The translations under genes and the position numbers were made by a program. Below, piece after piece: positions 7,054 to 7,398 of a stretch of DNA of 7,398 nucleotides. Where the stretch lies: positions 1-7,398 of the forward strand of contig CAMEWU010000117.1 of the NCBI GenBank assembly GCA_945946715.1. Direction: 5' to 3'. The DNA comes from an uncultured Clostridium sp. (GTDB taxonomy: Bacteria > Bacillota > Clostridia > Lachnospirales > Lachnospiraceae). The notes beneath the pieces are model-generated. The model did no database searches and was not told the DNA's origin. It saw only the letters and a program-made list of their open reading frames with translations. The number at the start of each line of letters is the position of its first letter. Position 1 is the first letter of the stretch.

Positions 7054-7398
7054 TTATTTTTGCATAGATTTTATTTTTTTCCAATTAGCTGGGAATCCCA
7101 TTTCCAACAAAATTTCGTCTATATTTAAGACGTGCAATTCGGGTGTAATCTTATTGATGGCTTCATCAATTTCTACAATCATTTGCTTGAATTCTCGAGA
7201 AGGCAATAGTAATTTCAAAGCAATAACAGCAGCAAATAAATCTCTCTTTCCATTTACGTATTCTCCATTTTTAGGTATTTGGAGATTAGCATGGTATTTA
7301 GTATCAATCATAACATCATGTGAGCGAAAACAGTATAGTCTGTTATTATGGGCACAGCAATTACGGATGGCAGTCAAATATTTCAAAAGTGTTTAAAG
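7054..7398 (-). pseudogene. Abi_2-type (HEPN) abortive-infection protein, C-terminal part, apparently disrupted
   Basis: Reading leftward, 110 codons are open from a TTG at 7386 to TAA at 7054-7056. The segment YLTAIRNCCAHNNRLYCFR matches the conserved C-terminal region of AbiD/AbiF-type proteins (Abi_2), and RNCCAH provides the R-X4-H motif of HEPN ribonucleases. The remainder ends with an LEMGFP segment and NWKKI. Such proteins are normally about 300 residues with this motif in the later half, so most of the protein is missing. In frame, TAA at 7393-7395 closes the frame three codons before the TTG, and no ribosome binding site precedes that TTG. This points to a nonsense or frameshift mutation, or a sequencing error in CTTTAAACAC, where one extra A would keep the frame open. 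Intact members abort phage infection, presumably by RNA cleavage. Only 18 bases upstream are visible, so the state of the N-terminal part is unknown. Confidence 0.62.

Noticed and set aside
7387..7397. TTTAAAC on the minus strand, a classical -1 ribosomal slippery heptamer just before the Abi-like frame
   Set aside because: Working out the frames, a -1 shift at this heptamer would enter the CAC-TTT-TGA frame and stop, not the Abi frame. Programmed frameshifting is therefore not supported.

Overview
This window looks like a chromosomal segment of a low-to-moderate GC Gram-positive, most likely a Lachnospiraceae-type Clostridium relative. Support comes from strong purine-rich Shine-Dalgarno sites (AGGAG, AAAGGAG), tightly packed genes, a Clostridium-type GH1 beta-glucosidase, and a tRNA gene without an encoded CCA end. 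The taxonomic call is inference from style and protein resemblance, not a marker gene.

Region 1 (1-5231) is the right-hand part of a plus-strand operon of four genes: a GH3-superfamily acyl-adenylating enzyme whose 5' end lies outside the window, two tandem B12-binding-type radical SAM enzymes of nearly equal length, and a GNAT-type acyltransferase with apparent tandem GNAT halves. The genes overlap by 8 nt, lie about 18 nt apart, then overlap by 17 nt, so they are probably translated together. The combination (carboxylate activation, two radical C-H chemistries, acyl transfer) reads like a small specialised-metabolite or modified-lipid pathway that continues upstream. I do not recognise a characterised pathway with this exact set, and it is the most interesting part of the window.

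Region 2 (5232-6763) is an independent unit: a short intergenic region with an extended -10 promoter and a small palindrome, then a complete cytoplasmic GH1 beta-glucosidase with all catalytic residues present. It probably hydrolyses imported, non-phosphorylated beta-glucosides or cello-oligosaccharides.

Region 3 (6764-7398) holds a tRNA-Pro(CGG) gene with its own promoter and a 12-bp perfect hairpin wedged between the -10 box and the mature 5' end. A long hairpin follows that can terminate transcription from both sides. On the minus strand lies the C-terminal part of an Abi_2-type (HEPN) abortive-infection protein. Its reading frame is closed by a stop codon just before the window edge, so it looks broken. 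A defence-gene remnant abutting a tRNA gene fits the edge of an accessory island.
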